Shown: positions 51,728-61,571, counted from the stretch's first letter. The stretch: DNA of 64,000 nucleotides from Paraburkholderia sp. BL21I4N1 (GCF_002973525.1 NZ_PVEN01000009.1:186001-250000); one strand, 5' to 3'. Made by a program: numbers and translations. The notes: generated by a model from the sequence alone, not told the origin.

Positions 51728-52090
51728 CGTGCTGCTCCTTCGGATAGTCAGGCCGGATCGCATCCGGCATTCGGGTGTTCGGATACTCGGGTACGCGCAA
51801 TCGGTTCAAACCGGAACCATGCTAGCAAAATCGGCGGCCCATGACCGCTAAAGCATTCCAACGGGCCATGCCCGCATAGGGGTCGCTGCGCAATTATTTA
51901 TCCGCGACTACAATTTGCCGATCACTTCCGGCGCGTTCGCGCCATGCATCGAATGCCTGTTTGAACTGAACGCGAGCCGCCGCGCGTATTAGTCCGGCTT
52001 ATCGAATAAACGCGGCAAGGCTCACTGTTTTGGTTCGACGTCTCTGTCTAAACAGCCTCATCAACAATAAACCCCACCCGGAGCCGCTCA
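51728..52090. other. Divergent intergenic region before module 2
   Basis: These 363 bases carry a small AT-rich stretch near 51890-51915 with TACAAT (51909-51914) but no matching -35. The promoter of module 2 should be here. No gene is seen. Confidence 0.4.
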
Positions 52091-52546
52091 ATGACAACCC
52101 TGAATATCAACGGCGAAACGCATACCGTCGACGCCCCGCCCGACATGCCCCTGTTGTGGGTCTTGCGTGACCTCGTCGGTTTGACCGGCACCAAGTTCGG
52201 TTGCGGCATCGCGCAATGCGGCGCTTGCACCGTGCATCTCGACGGCGTCGCGGTGCGCTCGTGCGTATTGCCGGCCGCGGCGGTCGGCGACCGCAAGATC
52301 ACCACGATCGAGGCGGTCGGCAGCACGCCCGCCGGCCAGAAAGTGCAGCAGGCCTGGCGGCAACTGGACGTGGTGCAGTGCGGCTACTGTCAGTCCGGGC
52401 AGGTCATGTCGGCGGCTTCGCTGCTGACCAGCAACCCCAATCCCAGCGACGCGGATATCGACGCCGCCATGGCCGGCAACATCTGCCGCTGTGGGACGTA
52501 CAACCGCATCCGCGCGGCGATCAAGCAAGCCGCGAAGGGAGCCTGA
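52091..52546 (+). CDS. [2Fe-2S] small subunit, module 2 (IorA-like)
   Basis: This 151-residue protein of normal length for isoquinoline 1-oxidoreductase/aldehyde oxidase alpha subunits. The first cluster is in [20 protein letters not shown] with a later RSCVLP; the second is in [10 protein letters not shown] and [15 protein letters not shown]. It mediates electron flow from the Mo cofactor. The large subunit begins 1 base after its stop. It lacks the Ala/Ser-rich extension of the module 1 counterpart. Confidence 0.93.
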   Translation: MTTLNINGETHTVDAPPDMPLLWVLRDLVGLTGTKFGCGIAQCGACTVHLDGVAVRSCVLPAAAVGDRKITTIEAVGSTPAGQKVQQAWRQLDVVQCGYCQSGQVMSAASLLTSNPNPSDADIDAAMAGNICRCGTYNRIRAAIKQAAKGA

Positions 52547-52547
52547 C

Positions 52548-54791
52548 ATGTCCCAGGGATTGCTCGATGCAGGTAACGGCGCACAGGCGTCTGGAACAAA
52601 GGCGGGGCGCGTGTCGCGCCGCACGTTTCTGAAATTCGGCGTGACGGTGGGCGCGGCGGCCGGCGGCGGTTTGCTGCTCGGCTTCAGTCTGCCGGCGGCC
52701 AGCCAGGATCAGAAGGCCGGCAAATCGGTGATTGGCGGCGATGGGGTCGAGACGCCGCAAAGCGGCGTGTTCGCGCCGAACGCGTTTATCCAGATCGACA
52801 CGGCGGGCAAGGTCACGCTGGTGATCCCCAAGGTCGAGATGGGCCAGGGCGTCTACACATCGATTCCGATGCTGATCGCCGAAGAGCTCGAAGTGCCGCT
52901 CGACTCGGTCACGGTCGATCACGCGCCGCCCAACGAAAAGCTCTTCATGGACCCGCTGCTCGGCGGCCAGCTGACCGGCGGGTCGACGTCGATCCGCTAC
53001 GCGTGGGAGCCGATGCGCCGTGCCGGCGCCGCCGCGCGCGTGGTGCTGATCCAGGCGGCCGCGCAGCAATGGCAGGTCGATCCGGCAAGCTGCCACGCGC
53101 AGGCCGGCCAGGTGATCCATGCGGCCAGCCAGCGCAGCCTCGGCTACGGTCAACTGGTGGACGCCGCGGCCAAACTGCCCGCGCCGCAAAACGTGCCGCT
53201 GAAGAATCCGAAAGACTTCAAGCTGATCGGCACGTCGGCCAGGCGTCTGGATTCGCCGGAAAAAGTCGACGGCACCGCCCTGTTCGGGCTCGACGTGCGC
53301 GTGCCCGGCATGGTCTACGCGGCGATCGCGAACTGCCCGGTGTTCGGCGGCACGCTCGCGAGCGTCGACGATACCAACGCGAAGAAGATTCCCGGCGTGC
53401 GCCAGATCGTCAGGATCGACAACGCGGTCGCGGTGATCGGCGACCACACGTGGGCCGCCAAACGCGGCGTGCAGGCGCTCGACATCAAATGGAACGAAGG
53501 CGCGGGTGCGGCGATTTCGATGCAGCAGATCGTCGGCGATCTCGCCAATGCATCGCAGCGCAACGGCGCGGTGGCACGTAAGGACGGCGACGTCGGCAAC
53601 GGCTTTTCGAACGCGAAGACGCGCGTCGACGCGGTGTATCAGCAGCCGTTCCTTGCGCACGCCACCATGGAGCCGGTCAACTGCACGGTGCATGTACGCC
53701 CCGACGGCTGCGACGTCTGGCTCGGCTCGCAGGTGCCGACGCGGGTCGTGGATGCGGCGGTGGCGGTCACGGGTCTGCCGGCCGACAAGATCGTCGTGCA
53801 TAACCATCTGATCGGCGGCGGTTTCGGCCGGCGGCTCGAATTCGACATGGTCACGCAGGCGGTGAAAGTGGCCAAACAGGTGTCGTCGCCAGTGAAGGTG
53901 ACGTGGACGCGCGAAGAAGACATTCAGCACGACATGTACCGGCCGTACTACTACGACAAGATTTCCGCCGGGCTCGACGCGAACGGCAAGCCGATCGCGT
54001 GGCAGCACCGCATTGTCGGCTCGTCGGTGCTTGCGCGCTTCGCACCGCCCGCGTTCAAGAACGGTATCGATCCCGACGCGGTCGAAGTGGCCGCCGACCT
54101 GCCGTACGACCTGCCGAATCAACTGATCGATTACGTGCGCCAGGAACCGCACGCGGTGCCGACCGCGTTCTGGCGCGGCGTGGGTCCGACGCGCGGCACC
54201 TTCGTGGTGGAGAGTTTCATCGACGAACTCGCGGCGCAGGCCAAGGTCGATCCGGTCAAATATCGTCAGGATCTGCTGGGCAAGACGCCGCGCGCGCTGA
54301 ACGTGCTGAACGTCGCGACACAGTCGGCCGGCTGGGGTAGTGCGCTGCCGAAGGGCCAGGGCCGCGGCGTGTCGGTCATGCACGCGTTCGGCAGTTTCTT
54401 CGCGATCGTCGTCGATGTGGCGGTCGAGCAGGGCGAGGTCGCGGTGAAGCGGGTGGTGTGCGCAGTCGATTGCGGCATGGTGGTGAATCCGAACACGATC
54501 GAAGCGCAGGTGCAGGGCGGCATCATCTTCGGGATCACGGCCGCGCTGTACAGCGAGATCACGATCAAGGACGGCCGCGTCGAGCAGAACAATTTCACCG
54601 ACTACCGGATGCTGCGGATCGACCAGGCGCCGCCTATCGAGGTGCATATCGTGAAGAGCGGCGAGGCGCCCGGCGGCATCGGCGAACCCGGCACGGCGGC
54701 GCTCGCGCCGGCGCTCACCAACGCGATCTACGCGGCCACCGGCAAACGGCTGCGGCACCTGCCGGTCGGCAGCCAACTGCAAACCGCCTAA
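52548..54791 (+). CDS. Molybdenum hydroxylase large subunit, module 2 (IorB-like)
   Basis: This 747-residue protein has a Tat signal (VSRRTFLKFGVTVGAAAGGG). The classical motifs are VEMGQGVYTSIPMLIAEELE, HNHLIGGGFGRRLEFD, WRGVGPTRGTFVVESFIDEL, and the catalytic-Glu block GIGEPGTAALAPALTNAIY. It should hydroxylate an aldehyde or N-heteroaromatic substrate in the periplasm. AAGGGAG precedes the ATG. Followed after 13 bases by a triheme cytochrome c, its likely acceptor. No maturation genes such as xdhC are in the window. Confidence 0.92.
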   Translation: MSQGLLDAGNGAQASGTKAGRVSRRTFLKFGVTVGAAAGGGLLLGFSLPAASQDQKAGKSVIGGDGVETPQSGVFAPNAFIQIDTAGKVTLVIPKVEMGQGVYTSIPMLIAEELEVPLDSVTVDHAPPNEKLFMDPLLGGQLTGGSTSIRYAWEPMRRAGAAARVVLIQAAAQQWQVDPASCHAQAGQVIHAASQRSLGYGQLVDAAAKLPAPQNVPLKNPKDFKLIGTSARRLDSPEKVDGTALFGLDVRVPGMVYAAIANCPVFGGTLASVDDTNAKKIPGVRQIVRIDNAVAVIGDHTWAAKRGVQALDIKWNEGAGAAISMQQIVGDLANASQRNGAVARKDGDVGNGFSNAKTRVDAVYQQPFLAHATMEPVNCTVHVRPDGCDVWLGSQVPTRVVDAAVAVTGLPADKIVVHNHLIGGGFGRRLEFDMVTQAVKVAKQVSSPVKVTWTREEDIQHDMYRPYYYDKISAGLDANGKPIAWQHRIVGSSVLARFAPPAFKNGIDPDAVEVAADLPYDLPNQLIDYVRQEPHAVPTAFWRGVGPTRGTFVVESFIDELAAQAKVDPVKYRQDLLGKTPRALNVLNVATQSAGWGSALPKGQGRGVSVMHAFGSFFAIVVDVAVEQGEVAVKRVVCAVDCGMVVNPNTIEAQVQGGIIFGITAALYSEITIKDGRVEQNNFTDYRMLRIDQAPPIEVHIVKSGEAPGGIGEPGTAALAPALTNAIYAATGKRLRHLPVGSQLQTA

Positions 54792-54804
54792 CCGGAGCCC
54801 GATC

Positions 54805-56103
54805 ATGAAAAACACACTGAAGGGTGTCGGTGCGGCGTTGTGCGTCGCGTTGCCGTTGTTGGCGCTGAGCCAAGGTTCGGCGCGGGCCGCCGCGCAAGCC
54901 GCCGATCCCGCGCTGGTGCAACGCGGCGCCTATCTCGCGAAGGTCGGCGACTGCGTGGCCTGTCACACGGCGCCGAAGGGCAAGCCGTTCGCGGGCGGCC
55001 TGCCGATGACCACGCCGATGGGCCAGATCTACACCACCAACATCACGCCCGATCCGAACACCGGCATCGGCGGCTATACGGAGGAAGACTTCGCGCGGGC
55101 AATGCGCGAAGGCGTCGCGAAAGACGGCCACAACCTGTATCCGGCGATGCCGTATCCGTCGTATGCGAAGGTCGACGACGACGACATGAAAGCGCTGTAC
55201 GCGTATTTCATGGGCGGCGTGGCGCCGGTGCAGCAGGCGAATCGCGAAGCGGACATCAAGTGGCCGTTGAACATGCGCTGGCCGCTGAAGTTCTGGAACA
55301 TGGTGTTCCTGGAGAAGGGCGCCTATCAGAACAAGCCGGGCAAGGACGTGGCGTGGAATCGCGGCGCATACCTGATTCAGGGTCTCGGCCACTGCGGTTC
55401 GTGCCACACGCCGCGCGGCATCGCGTTCCAGGAGAAAGCGCTCGACGAAAGCGGCAGCGCATTCCTGACCGGTGGCCTGCTCGACGGCTGGTTCGCGGCG
55501 AATCTGACCGGCGAGCACAACGTCGGGCTGGGGCGCTGGAACGATCAGGATCTGCAGGCGTTCCTGAAGACCGGTGCGAATCGCCATGCGTCGGCGTTCG
55601 GTTCCATGACGAGCGTGATCAACAACAGCACGCAAGGTCTGAACGATACCGACATCGCCGCGATGTCGACGTATCTGAAGTCGTTGCCGCCGGCGGGCGG
55701 CAGCGGTGCGCCGCCGTACGCGTACGATCCGCAGGCCACCAAAGTGTCGTTGAACCGTCCCGCGAACGACGCCGGCGCACGCGTCTACACCGCGTATTGC
55801 ATGCACTGTCACGGCGTCGACGGACGCGGCTTCGCGCCGATGCTGGCGCCGCTCGCAGGCAATCCGAACGTGCTCGAGAAGGACCCGTCGTCGCTGATCA
55901 ACGTGACACTGAACGGCACGCAAGATCTGGTGATCGGCGGCATTCCCGCGCCGTATCCGATGCCGAAGTACGCGCCGGTGCTCAACGACCAGCAGATCGC
56001 CGACGTGCTGAGTTTCGTGCGGGCCGGGTGGAACAACGGCGCGCCGGTTGTTAGCGCGGCCGAGGTGGCGAAGCTGCGCAAGTCGACGCAGGCGGCCCGC
56101 TAG
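54805..56103 (+). CDS. Triheme cytochrome c, module 2
   Basis: This 432-residue protein has a cleavable signal peptide (LPLLALSQGSARA). Three CxxCH motifs are CVACH (about residue 51), CGSCH (about 196) and CMHCH (about 334). Block order is the same as in the module 1 cytochrome (HNLYPAMPYPSYAKV, FWNMVFLEKGAY), so the two are paralogues; this one lacks a lipobox. It passes electrons from the Mo enzyme to the respiratory chain. A strong terminator follows. Confidence 0.93.
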   Translation: MKNTLKGVGAALCVALPLLALSQGSARAAAQAADPALVQRGAYLAKVGDCVACHTAPKGKPFAGGLPMTTPMGQIYTTNITPDPNTGIGGYTEEDFARAMREGVAKDGHNLYPAMPYPSYAKVDDDDMKALYAYFMGGVAPVQQANREADIKWPLNMRWPLKFWNMVFLEKGAYQNKPGKDVAWNRGAYLIQGLGHCGSCHTPRGIAFQEKALDESGSAFLTGGLLDGWFAANLTGEHNVGLGRWNDQDLQAFLKTGANRHASAFGSMTSVINNSTQGLNDTDIAAMSTYLKSLPPAGGSGAPPYAYDPQATKVSLNRPANDAGARVYTAYCMHCHGVDGRGFAPMLAPLAGNPNVLEKDPSSLINVTLNGTQDLVIGGIPAPYPMPKYAPVLNDQQIADVLSFVRAGWNNGAPVVSAAEVAKLRKSTQAAR

Positions 56104-56139
56104 TGACACGGGCTTAGCGCTGCGATAGTTGGGCTGTTA

Positions 56140-56180
56140 AAAAAGCGGTAACCGTGTTCGCCACACGGTTACCGCTTTTT
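56140..56180. terminator. Bidirectional rho-independent terminator
   Basis: An 18-bp perfect stem (AAAAAGCGGTAACCGTGT paired with ACACGGTTACCGCTTTTT) surrounds a 5-base loop. The A and T runs on the two sides let it work in both directions. It separates module 2 from the convergent ABC-transporter operon. Confidence 0.93.
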
Positions 56181-56204
56181 CATTGAAGCCGCGTGAGCGG
56201 CGCC

Positions 56205-56861
56205 TCACCGATGCTGTCCCACCTTCTGTCGTTTCTCCAGCACCCGCGCGTACCAGGTCAATGGGAAACACATCGCGAAGTAAATCATCGCGACCATGCC
56301 GTAGATCGGAAACGGGCGGAACGCGGCGTTGGTGATCATCGAGCCGGTCTTGGTCAATTCGGTGAAGCCGATAATCGACGCGAGCGCCGTGCTTTTCACG
56401 ACCTGCACGAGAAAACCGACGGTCGGCGCCACCGCGATTTTCAGGGCCTGTGGCCACACGATATAGCGCAACTGCTGGCTGAACGTCATGCCGAGACTCG
56501 CGCCCGCGGCCCACTGACCGCGCGGCACCGCTTCGACACAGCCGCGCCAGATATCGACCAGATACGCGCTCGTATAAAGCGTGAGCGTGACGGTTGCCGC
56601 GACCCACGGTGAGACGTCGACGCCGAGCAGGGGCAAACCGAAGAACGCGAGGAAGAGCTGCATCAGCAGCGGCGTGCCCTGAAACACTTCGACGTACACG
56701 ATCACCACGCGCCGCAGCCAGGCGATCGGCGACACGCGCAGGGCGAGCAGCATCAGCCCGACGATACCGCCGCCGACAAACGCGATCAACGACAGCAGCA
56801 CCGTCCAGCGCGCCGCCAGCAACAGGTTACGGGCAATGTCCCACAGGGTGAATTCGACCAT
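56205..56861 (-). CDS. Polar amino acid ABC transporter permease (second)
   Basis: This 218-residue HisM/GlnP-type permease has about five helices: WTVLLSLIAFVGGGIVGLML near the start, YVEVFQGTPLLMQLFLAFFG, and the coupling loop EAVPRGQWAAGASLGMTFSQ. The ATG at 56861 is 2 bases from the previous permease's stop, with GGAG upstream. Last gene of the operon, directly before the shared terminator. Confidence 0.9.
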   Translation of the reverse strand: MVEFTLWDIARNLLLAARWTVLLSLIAFVGGGIVGLMLLALRVSPIAWLRRVVIVYVEVFQGTPLLMQLFLAFFGLPLLGVDVSPWVAATVTLTLYTSAYLVDIWRGCVEAVPRGQWAAGASLGMTFSQQLRYIVWPQALKIAVAPTVGFLVQVVKSTALASIIGFTELTKTGSMITNAAFRPFPIYGMVAMIYFAMCFPLTWYARVLEKRQKVGQHR

Positions 56862-56863
56862 GA

Positions 56864-57622
56864 TCAGCGCTCCGTGGGCAGCGTGCGGGCGCCGCGCCAC
56901 ATCAGGCGGTCGCGCCAGTTACGCGGCGCGTTGCCGTTGCCATGATTGCTACCGCGCGCCGCCCGGCCCGCGAACAGGCCGCGCCCGAAGCGGTTGAGCA
57001 GTTGCCGCAAGACGATCGACAACACCAGATACGTGATCGTGATAATCACGTAGCTCTCGAACGAACGGAAGTTACGCGACTGGATGAAGTTGGCCGCGTA
57101 AGTGAGATCGGGCACCGAGATCTGCGACACCACCGCCGAGCCCAGCATGACGATCAGCACCTGGCTCAGCAGCGCGGGAAACACGTTGGCGATCGCCTGC
57201 GGCAGCACCACGAAGCGGAACACCTGGCGACCCTGCAGGCCGAGCGCTTGCGCCGCCTGCACCTGGCCGCGCGGAATCGAATCGATCCCGGCGCGCACGA
57301 TCTCGATCGCGTAGGCGCCGAGATTGACGGTCATGGCCAGAATCGCGGCCTCTACTTCGTCGATATGAATGCCGAGGCTCGGCAAGCCGAAGAACACGAA
57401 AAACAACTGCACGATGAACGGCGTATTGCGGATCAACTCCACATAACTCGCCACGACCCAGCGCGCCCATTTCGGCCCGGCCACCGCAATGCTCGCGCCG
57501 CCGATGCCGACCAGACCGCCGAGCACGGTAGAGACGGCGGTGAGCCCGAGCGTGACGGCGGCGCCGCGCACGAGCATCCCCGCATAGAGGCCGAAGCCGC
57601 TGAAATCGAACGCATAAGTCAT
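56864..57622 (-). CDS. Polar amino acid ABC transporter permease (first)
   Basis: This 252-residue HisQ/GlnP-type permease contains YVELIRNTPFIVQLFFVFFG, the coupling loop DSIPRGQVQAAQALGLQGRQ, and a C-terminal basic tail rich in Gly/Asn/Arg. It pairs with the next permease and with the solute-binding protein 95 bases upstream. No HisP-type ATPase gene accompanies them. Confidence 0.9.
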   Translation of the reverse strand: MTYAFDFSGFGLYAGMLVRGAAVTLGLTAVSTVLGGLVGIGGASIAVAGPKWARWVVASYVELIRNTPFIVQLFFVFFGLPSLGIHIDEVEAAILAMTVNLGAYAIEIVRAGIDSIPRGQVQAAQALGLQGRQVFRFVVLPQAIANVFPALLSQVLIVMLGSAVVSQISVPDLTYAANFIQSRNFRSFESYVIITITYLVLSIVLRQLLNRFGRGLFAGRAARGSNHGNGNAPRNWRDRLMWRGARTLPTER

Positions 57623-57717
57623 GGCGTGGCGCTCATCGTGAGGTCAGACTCCGCCGCGTTTCCGTGCCCCGAAGCCGTCCTCTGAAGGGATGCCTCGGGC
57701 GGGTCGCGCAAAAAGTG

Positions 57718-58542
57718 TTAGAGGTCGGCCGGCAGCGGCGCGCGCAGCCACTTTTGCGAAATCGCATTCATGGTGCCGTCCTTGCGGGCCTTGGCAATCA
57801 CGTCGTCGACTTTTTGCTTCAGGCGCGGCTCGTTCTTGTTCAGACCGACGTGATCCGGCGAACTGAACAGCGAGAATTTCTGCTCAGGATCGTTCGCGGG
57901 ATGCCGCGCGAGAATCGTCGCGCCGACGTCGTTGCCGACGACCATCAACTGTACCTGACCAGAAAGGAACGCCGATATTGCGCCGTTCGGATCGTCGAAT
58001 CTTTTGATGTTGGCGGAGGGCGGGGCGATCTTGGTCACGCTCAGGTCTTCCAGCGTGCCGCGCGCGACCGAAATCGACTTACCGGCGAGGTCGGCGGCGT
58101 TCTTCACGGGCAGCGACTTCGGACCGAACACGGCGAGGTAGTACGGCGCGTACGGTTGCGAGAAGTCGATCACCTTGTCGCGCTCTGGCGTCTGTCCGAC
58201 TGAAAGCAGCATGTCGGCCTTGTGGTCGGCCAGATAGGCCATGCGGTTGTCGCCCGTTACCTGCACGAGTTCGACCTTGGCGTTGAGCGCCTTGCCGATC
58301 AGATTGGCGACGTCGATGTCGTAGCCTTGCGGCTTCATGTCCGGACCGATCGAGCCGAACGGCGGGTAATCCTCGAACACGCCGATGCGCACCGTGCCCG
58401 ATTTGGCGATGCTGTCGAGCGCGTCGGCCTGCGCGGCCGACGAAAACGCGCACAGCGCGCCGACGCCGGTGAAAGCCAGCGCGGCGGCGAGCGTCGCGAA
58501 CACGCGGCGCGTGCTGGAGTGGGCGGATTGCGCTTGGGTCAT
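57718..58542 (-). CDS. Amino acid ABC transporter substrate-binding protein (SBP family 3)
   Basis: This 274-residue periplasmic protein has a signal peptide (FTGVGALCAFSSAAQA). The family 3 blocks are GTVRIGVFEDYPPFGSI, GYDIDVANLIGKALNAKVEL, VTGDNRMAYLADHKADMLLS, ERDKVIDFSQPYAPYYLAVF and MNAISQKWL. The GYDIDV and RxD-type ligand region is typical of binding amino acids by their backbone groups. AGAGGAAAG lies before the ATG. Confidence 0.92.
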   Translation of the reverse strand: MTQAQSAHSSTRRVFATLAAALAFTGVGALCAFSSAAQADALDSIAKSGTVRIGVFEDYPPFGSIGPDMKPQGYDIDVANLIGKALNAKVELVQVTGDNRMAYLADHKADMLLSVGQTPERDKVIDFSQPYAPYYLAVFGPKSLPVKNAADLAGKSISVARGTLEDLSVTKIAPPSANIKRFDDPNGAISAFLSGQVQLMVVGNDVGATILARHPANDPEQKFSLFSSPDHVGLNKNEPRLKQKVDDVIAKARKDGTMNAISQKWLRAPLPADL

Positions 58543-58596
58543 GGTCTTTCCTCTGTCGAGTGGATCGGTATTGGAATAGGTTTTAGTGAGCGCGCG

Positions 58597-59670
58597 TCAA
58601 TGCGCGGCGCGCGCGGCGATCAGTTTGCACGCGTGCGATGGCAATTCCGCGAGCACCGGCATGCCGAGCGTGAGCCCCGGCGTTTCGCGCGGCGTGGTCG
58701 CGGCGGTCAGCGTGAAGCCGGCGCAATCGATCGTCGCTTCGAGCGATGCGCCGACGTCGCGAATAAACGTCACCGTGCCGGCCAGCCGGTTCGGTGCGGC
58801 GCTGTCCGAAGCCGGTTTGACGCACACGTCCTCGGGGCGGATCAGCAGGCGGATGTCGCTGCCGGAGGCCGGCATGCGCGCGGTTTGCGCCACGCTGATG
58901 CGCCGGCCGCCGGGCAGATTCACGCCGCCCGCGCCGTCGTAAGTGACCGGCAGGATATTGCCGAGCCCGATGAAATCCGCCACGAACTCGCTCACCGGAT
59001 CGCGATAAATATCCAGCGGTTTGCCGACTTGCGCAATCCGGCCTTTCTCCATCACGACGATTTCGTCGGCCATGGTCATGGCTTCCCGCTGGTCGTGCGT
59101 GACCATGATCGTCGTGATGCCCAGGCGCTGTTGCAGCAGACGGATTTCCATCTGCATCGCCTCGCGCAGTTTGGCGTCGAGCGCGGAGAGCGGCTCGTCG
59201 AGCAACAGCAGTTTCGGCTGGGACGCGATCGCGCGCGCAATCGCCACGCGCTGGCGCTGGCCGCCGGAGAGTTGCGTGACCGGTCGGTTCGCCATATGCG
59301 GCAACTGGATCAGTTCCAGCAATTCGGCGACGCGGCGCGTCTGCTGATCCCTGGCGGTCTTGCGTAATTTGAGCGGATAGGCGACGTTCTGCGCGACCGT
59401 CATGTGCGGAAACAGCGCGAGCGACTGGAACACCATGCCGAAGTCGCGCTGATTGGCCGGCAGACGCGTAATGTCACGGCCCGCGAAATGAATGCTGCCC
59501 GACGTCGGCGTTTCCAGGCCGGCGATCATCCGCAGCAACGTGGTCTTGCCGCAGCCGGACGGGCCGAGAAAGCACACCAGCTTGCCGTCGGGCACGCTCA
59601 GATCGACGCTGTCGACGGCCTGCGCCGCGCCGAAGCGACGGGTCACGGCTTGCAAGGTCAGATGGGTCAT
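58597..59670 (-). CDS. ABC transporter ATP-binding protein, PotA-like
   Basis: This 357-residue ATPase has Walker A GPSGCGKTT (about 38-46), Q-loop MVFQSLALFPHMT, signature LSGGQRQRVAIARA, Walker B KLLLLDEPLSALD and H-loop TIMVTHDQREA. A C-terminal TOBE_2 domain (about 275-355) is typical of polyamine, iron and related importers. The ATG at 59670 follows GGAG by 6 bases. It is the only ATPase in the operon and may have to serve both transporters. Confidence 0.93.
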   Translation of the reverse strand: MTHLTLQAVTRRFGAAQAVDSVDLSVPDGKLVCFLGPSGCGKTTLLRMIAGLETPTSGSIHFAGRDITRLPANQRDFGMVFQSLALFPHMTVAQNVAYPLKLRKTARDQQTRRVAELLELIQLPHMANRPVTQLSGGQRQRVAIARAIASQPKLLLLDEPLSALDAKLREAMQMEIRLLQQRLGITTIMVTHDQREAMTMADEIVVMEKGRIAQVGKPLDIYRDPVSEFVADFIGLGNILPVTYDGAGGVNLPGGRRISVAQTARMPASGSDIRLLIRPEDVCVKPASDSAAPNRLAGTVTFIRDVGASLEATIDCAGFTLTAATTPRETPGLTLGMPVLAELPSHACKLIAARAAH

Positions 59671-59730
59671 CGAATGCTCCAGCAAAGAGGTGTCACGGTT
59701 CGCCTGTTTCCCGTGCAGCGCAAGCGGCGC

Positions 59731-60618
59731 TCAAAGGGCCACGCCTTCGTCGCCGACCAGCTTTTCGAGCAGCCAGATCAGCGCGAAGTCGATCGCGACG
59801 ATGAACACCGCGAAACAGAACACGGTCGGATCGAGCGACGACACCGTGCGGCTATACAGCCACACCGGCAAGGTCATCGTATCGATGCCATACAGGAAGA
59901 AGGTCACCGTGAACTCGTTGAACGAGACGATGAACGCGAACAGCATGCCGGCGAGAATGCCGGGGCGCATCAGCGGCAGGATCACGTCGACCAGCGCGCG
60001 CAATGGGCTCGCACCCATCACGCAGGCGGCTTCCTCGAACTCGGGGCCGATCGAGGCGACCGAGGCCGCGCAATTCTTCACCGTGAACGGCAGCGCCAGA
60101 ATCACGTGCGCGATGATCAGGCGGAACACGCCGAGTTCGACCGGCAGCACGTTGAACACCAGCAGCAGCGACAGACCGAGCATCACGAGCGGATAGACCA
60201 GCGGCAACGCCACCAGTTGTTCGACCGCCGGCTTGCCGCGAAAACGGTAACGGCTCAGCGCGTAGGCGGCGGGCACGGAGACGAGCGTGGCGAACAGCAT
60301 GGTTGAAAGCGCAACGATCAGGCTCGTGCTCAACGCGGCGCCCATGGAGAGGGAGTCGCTCGCGTCGGGCGACACGAAGCTGTGCCACGCCGCGCGATAC
60401 CAGTGCAAGCCGTAGGCGTGCGGCGGGAATTCGAGCGTGTCGGCGGCGCTGAACGACATCGCGATCATCGTGAGGATCGGCAATGCGGCGAGAAACAGCA
60501 CGATCGCGGCAAGCAGCGCGGCCGCCTTGCCGAGTTGGCCCGGCATGGTCGCGGCGGGCCAGCGCGGCAACAGCGGCGGACGGGGCTGAAGCGCCGCGCG
60601 GCGAACGGGCGTGCTCAT
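59731..60618 (-). CDS. ABC transporter permease, PotC-like
   Basis: This 295-residue protein has six helices and the inner-membrane coupling motif EEAACVMGASPLRALVDVIL. The start LPILTMIAMSFSAADTLEFP is typical of PotC/YdcV permeases. It overlaps the PotB-like gene by 4 bases (ATGA), so the two are translated together as a heterodimer. Confidence 0.92.
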   Translation of the reverse strand: MSTPVRRAALQPRPPLLPRWPAATMPGQLGKAAALLAAIVLFLAALPILTMIAMSFSAADTLEFPPHAYGLHWYRAAWHSFVSPDASDSLSMGAALSTSLIVALSTMLFATLVSVPAAYALSRYRFRGKPAVEQLVALPLVYPLVMLGLSLLLVFNVLPVELGVFRLIIAHVILALPFTVKNCAASVASIGPEFEEAACVMGASPLRALVDVILPLMRPGILAGMLFAFIVSFNEFTVTFFLYGIDTMTLPVWLYSRTVSSLDPTVFCFAVFIVAIDFALIWLLEKLVGDEGVAL

Positions 60619-61571
60619 GCGTGGGGCTCCTCGGCGAGACGCTGGGTACGGCGCACGAGGCGCTGCGACAGCGCCATCACCGTCAGCGTGGCGATCATCA
60701 GAACGACACCCGATGCGGACGCCGCCGGCCAGTTCAGCAAGGGCGCGACCTGATCGTGGACCAGCACCGCGAGCATCGGCACGCGCCGTCCGCCGAGCAG
60801 CAGCGGCACGGCGAAGGCGCTGGCGTTGTACGCGAATACCAGCAGCGCGCCCGACACCAGACCCGGCATCGCCAACGGCAACAACACGTGACGCAGCGTT
60901 TGCCAGCGCGTCGCGCCGAGCGTCGCCGCGGCTTCCTCATACGAGCGGGAGACCGCGCGCATCGCGCTGGAAAGCGGCAGCACGGCGAGCGGAAAGGCGG
61001 TCTGGATCAGGCCGAGCAACACGCCGTTCTCGCGATACAGCCACATCAGCGGACGCTGCACGAGCCCGCTGCCGAGCAGCGCGTGATTGAGCAAACCGGC
61101 CGGGCCGAGAATGATCAGCCAGCCATAGCCTTGCAGCAGCAGATTGACGAGCAGCGGCAGCAGCACGCCGGCCAGCAGCAAGCGGCGCGCGAGCCGCGAT
61201 TGGGTGCGCGCCATGGCGAGCGCGACCGGAATGGCCAGCAGCACCGCGCAGATCATGCTTTGAAACGCGAGCTTCAACGTGAGCCACAACGACTTCAGGA
61301 AGTAACTGTCGAGCAGGTCGGCGTAGTTTTGCAGCGTGAAGCCGCGCCATTCGTTGCCCTGCGTGCCGAAGCTCATGCGCAGCACGACCAGTGCGGCCGC
61401 GCCGAGCACCGCGAGAAACAGCAGGATCGGCGCGAGTAGCAGCCATGGGCGCGCTTTTTCCAGCGCGGTGGCCGCGGGCGCGTCCGGAGCGAGAGACGCG
61501 GCGTCGGAAGCCGCCTCTCCCTGCGCCGCCGACGAAGCACGCCGCGAAAAGCGCGCGAGCATCGGCGTCAT
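60615..61571 (-). CDS. ABC transporter permease, PotB-like
   Basis: This 318-residue protein has an Ala-rich cytoplasmic N-terminus (about residues 1-45). Six helices follow, with the coupling motif YEEAAATLGATRWQTLRHVL and WLLLAPILLFLAVLGAAALV at the first helix. PotB/YdcU type. The ATG at 61571 overlaps the binding-protein stop (ATGA). Confidence 0.92.
   Translation of the reverse strand: MTPMLARFSRRASSAAQGEAASDAASLAPDAPAATALEKARPWLLLAPILLFLAVLGAAALVVLRMSFGTQGNEWRGFTLQNYADLLDSYFLKSLWLTLKLAFQSMICAVLLAIPVALAMARTQSRLARRLLLAGVLLPLLVNLLLQGYGWLIILGPAGLLNHALLGSGLVQRPLMWLYRENGVLLGLIQTAFPLAVLPLSSAMRAVSRSYEEAAATLGATRWQTLRHVLLPLAMPGLVSGALLVFAYNASAFAVPLLLGGRRVPMLAVLVHDQVAPLLNWPAASASGVVLMIATLTVMALSQRLVRRTQRLAEEPHA

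Noticed and set aside
52521-54815. Long open frame antisense to the module 2 large subunit
   Set aside because: It mirrors a high-GC gene, is His/Arg/Asp-rich, and has no domain pattern. Similar antisense frames over other genes were rejected for the same reason.
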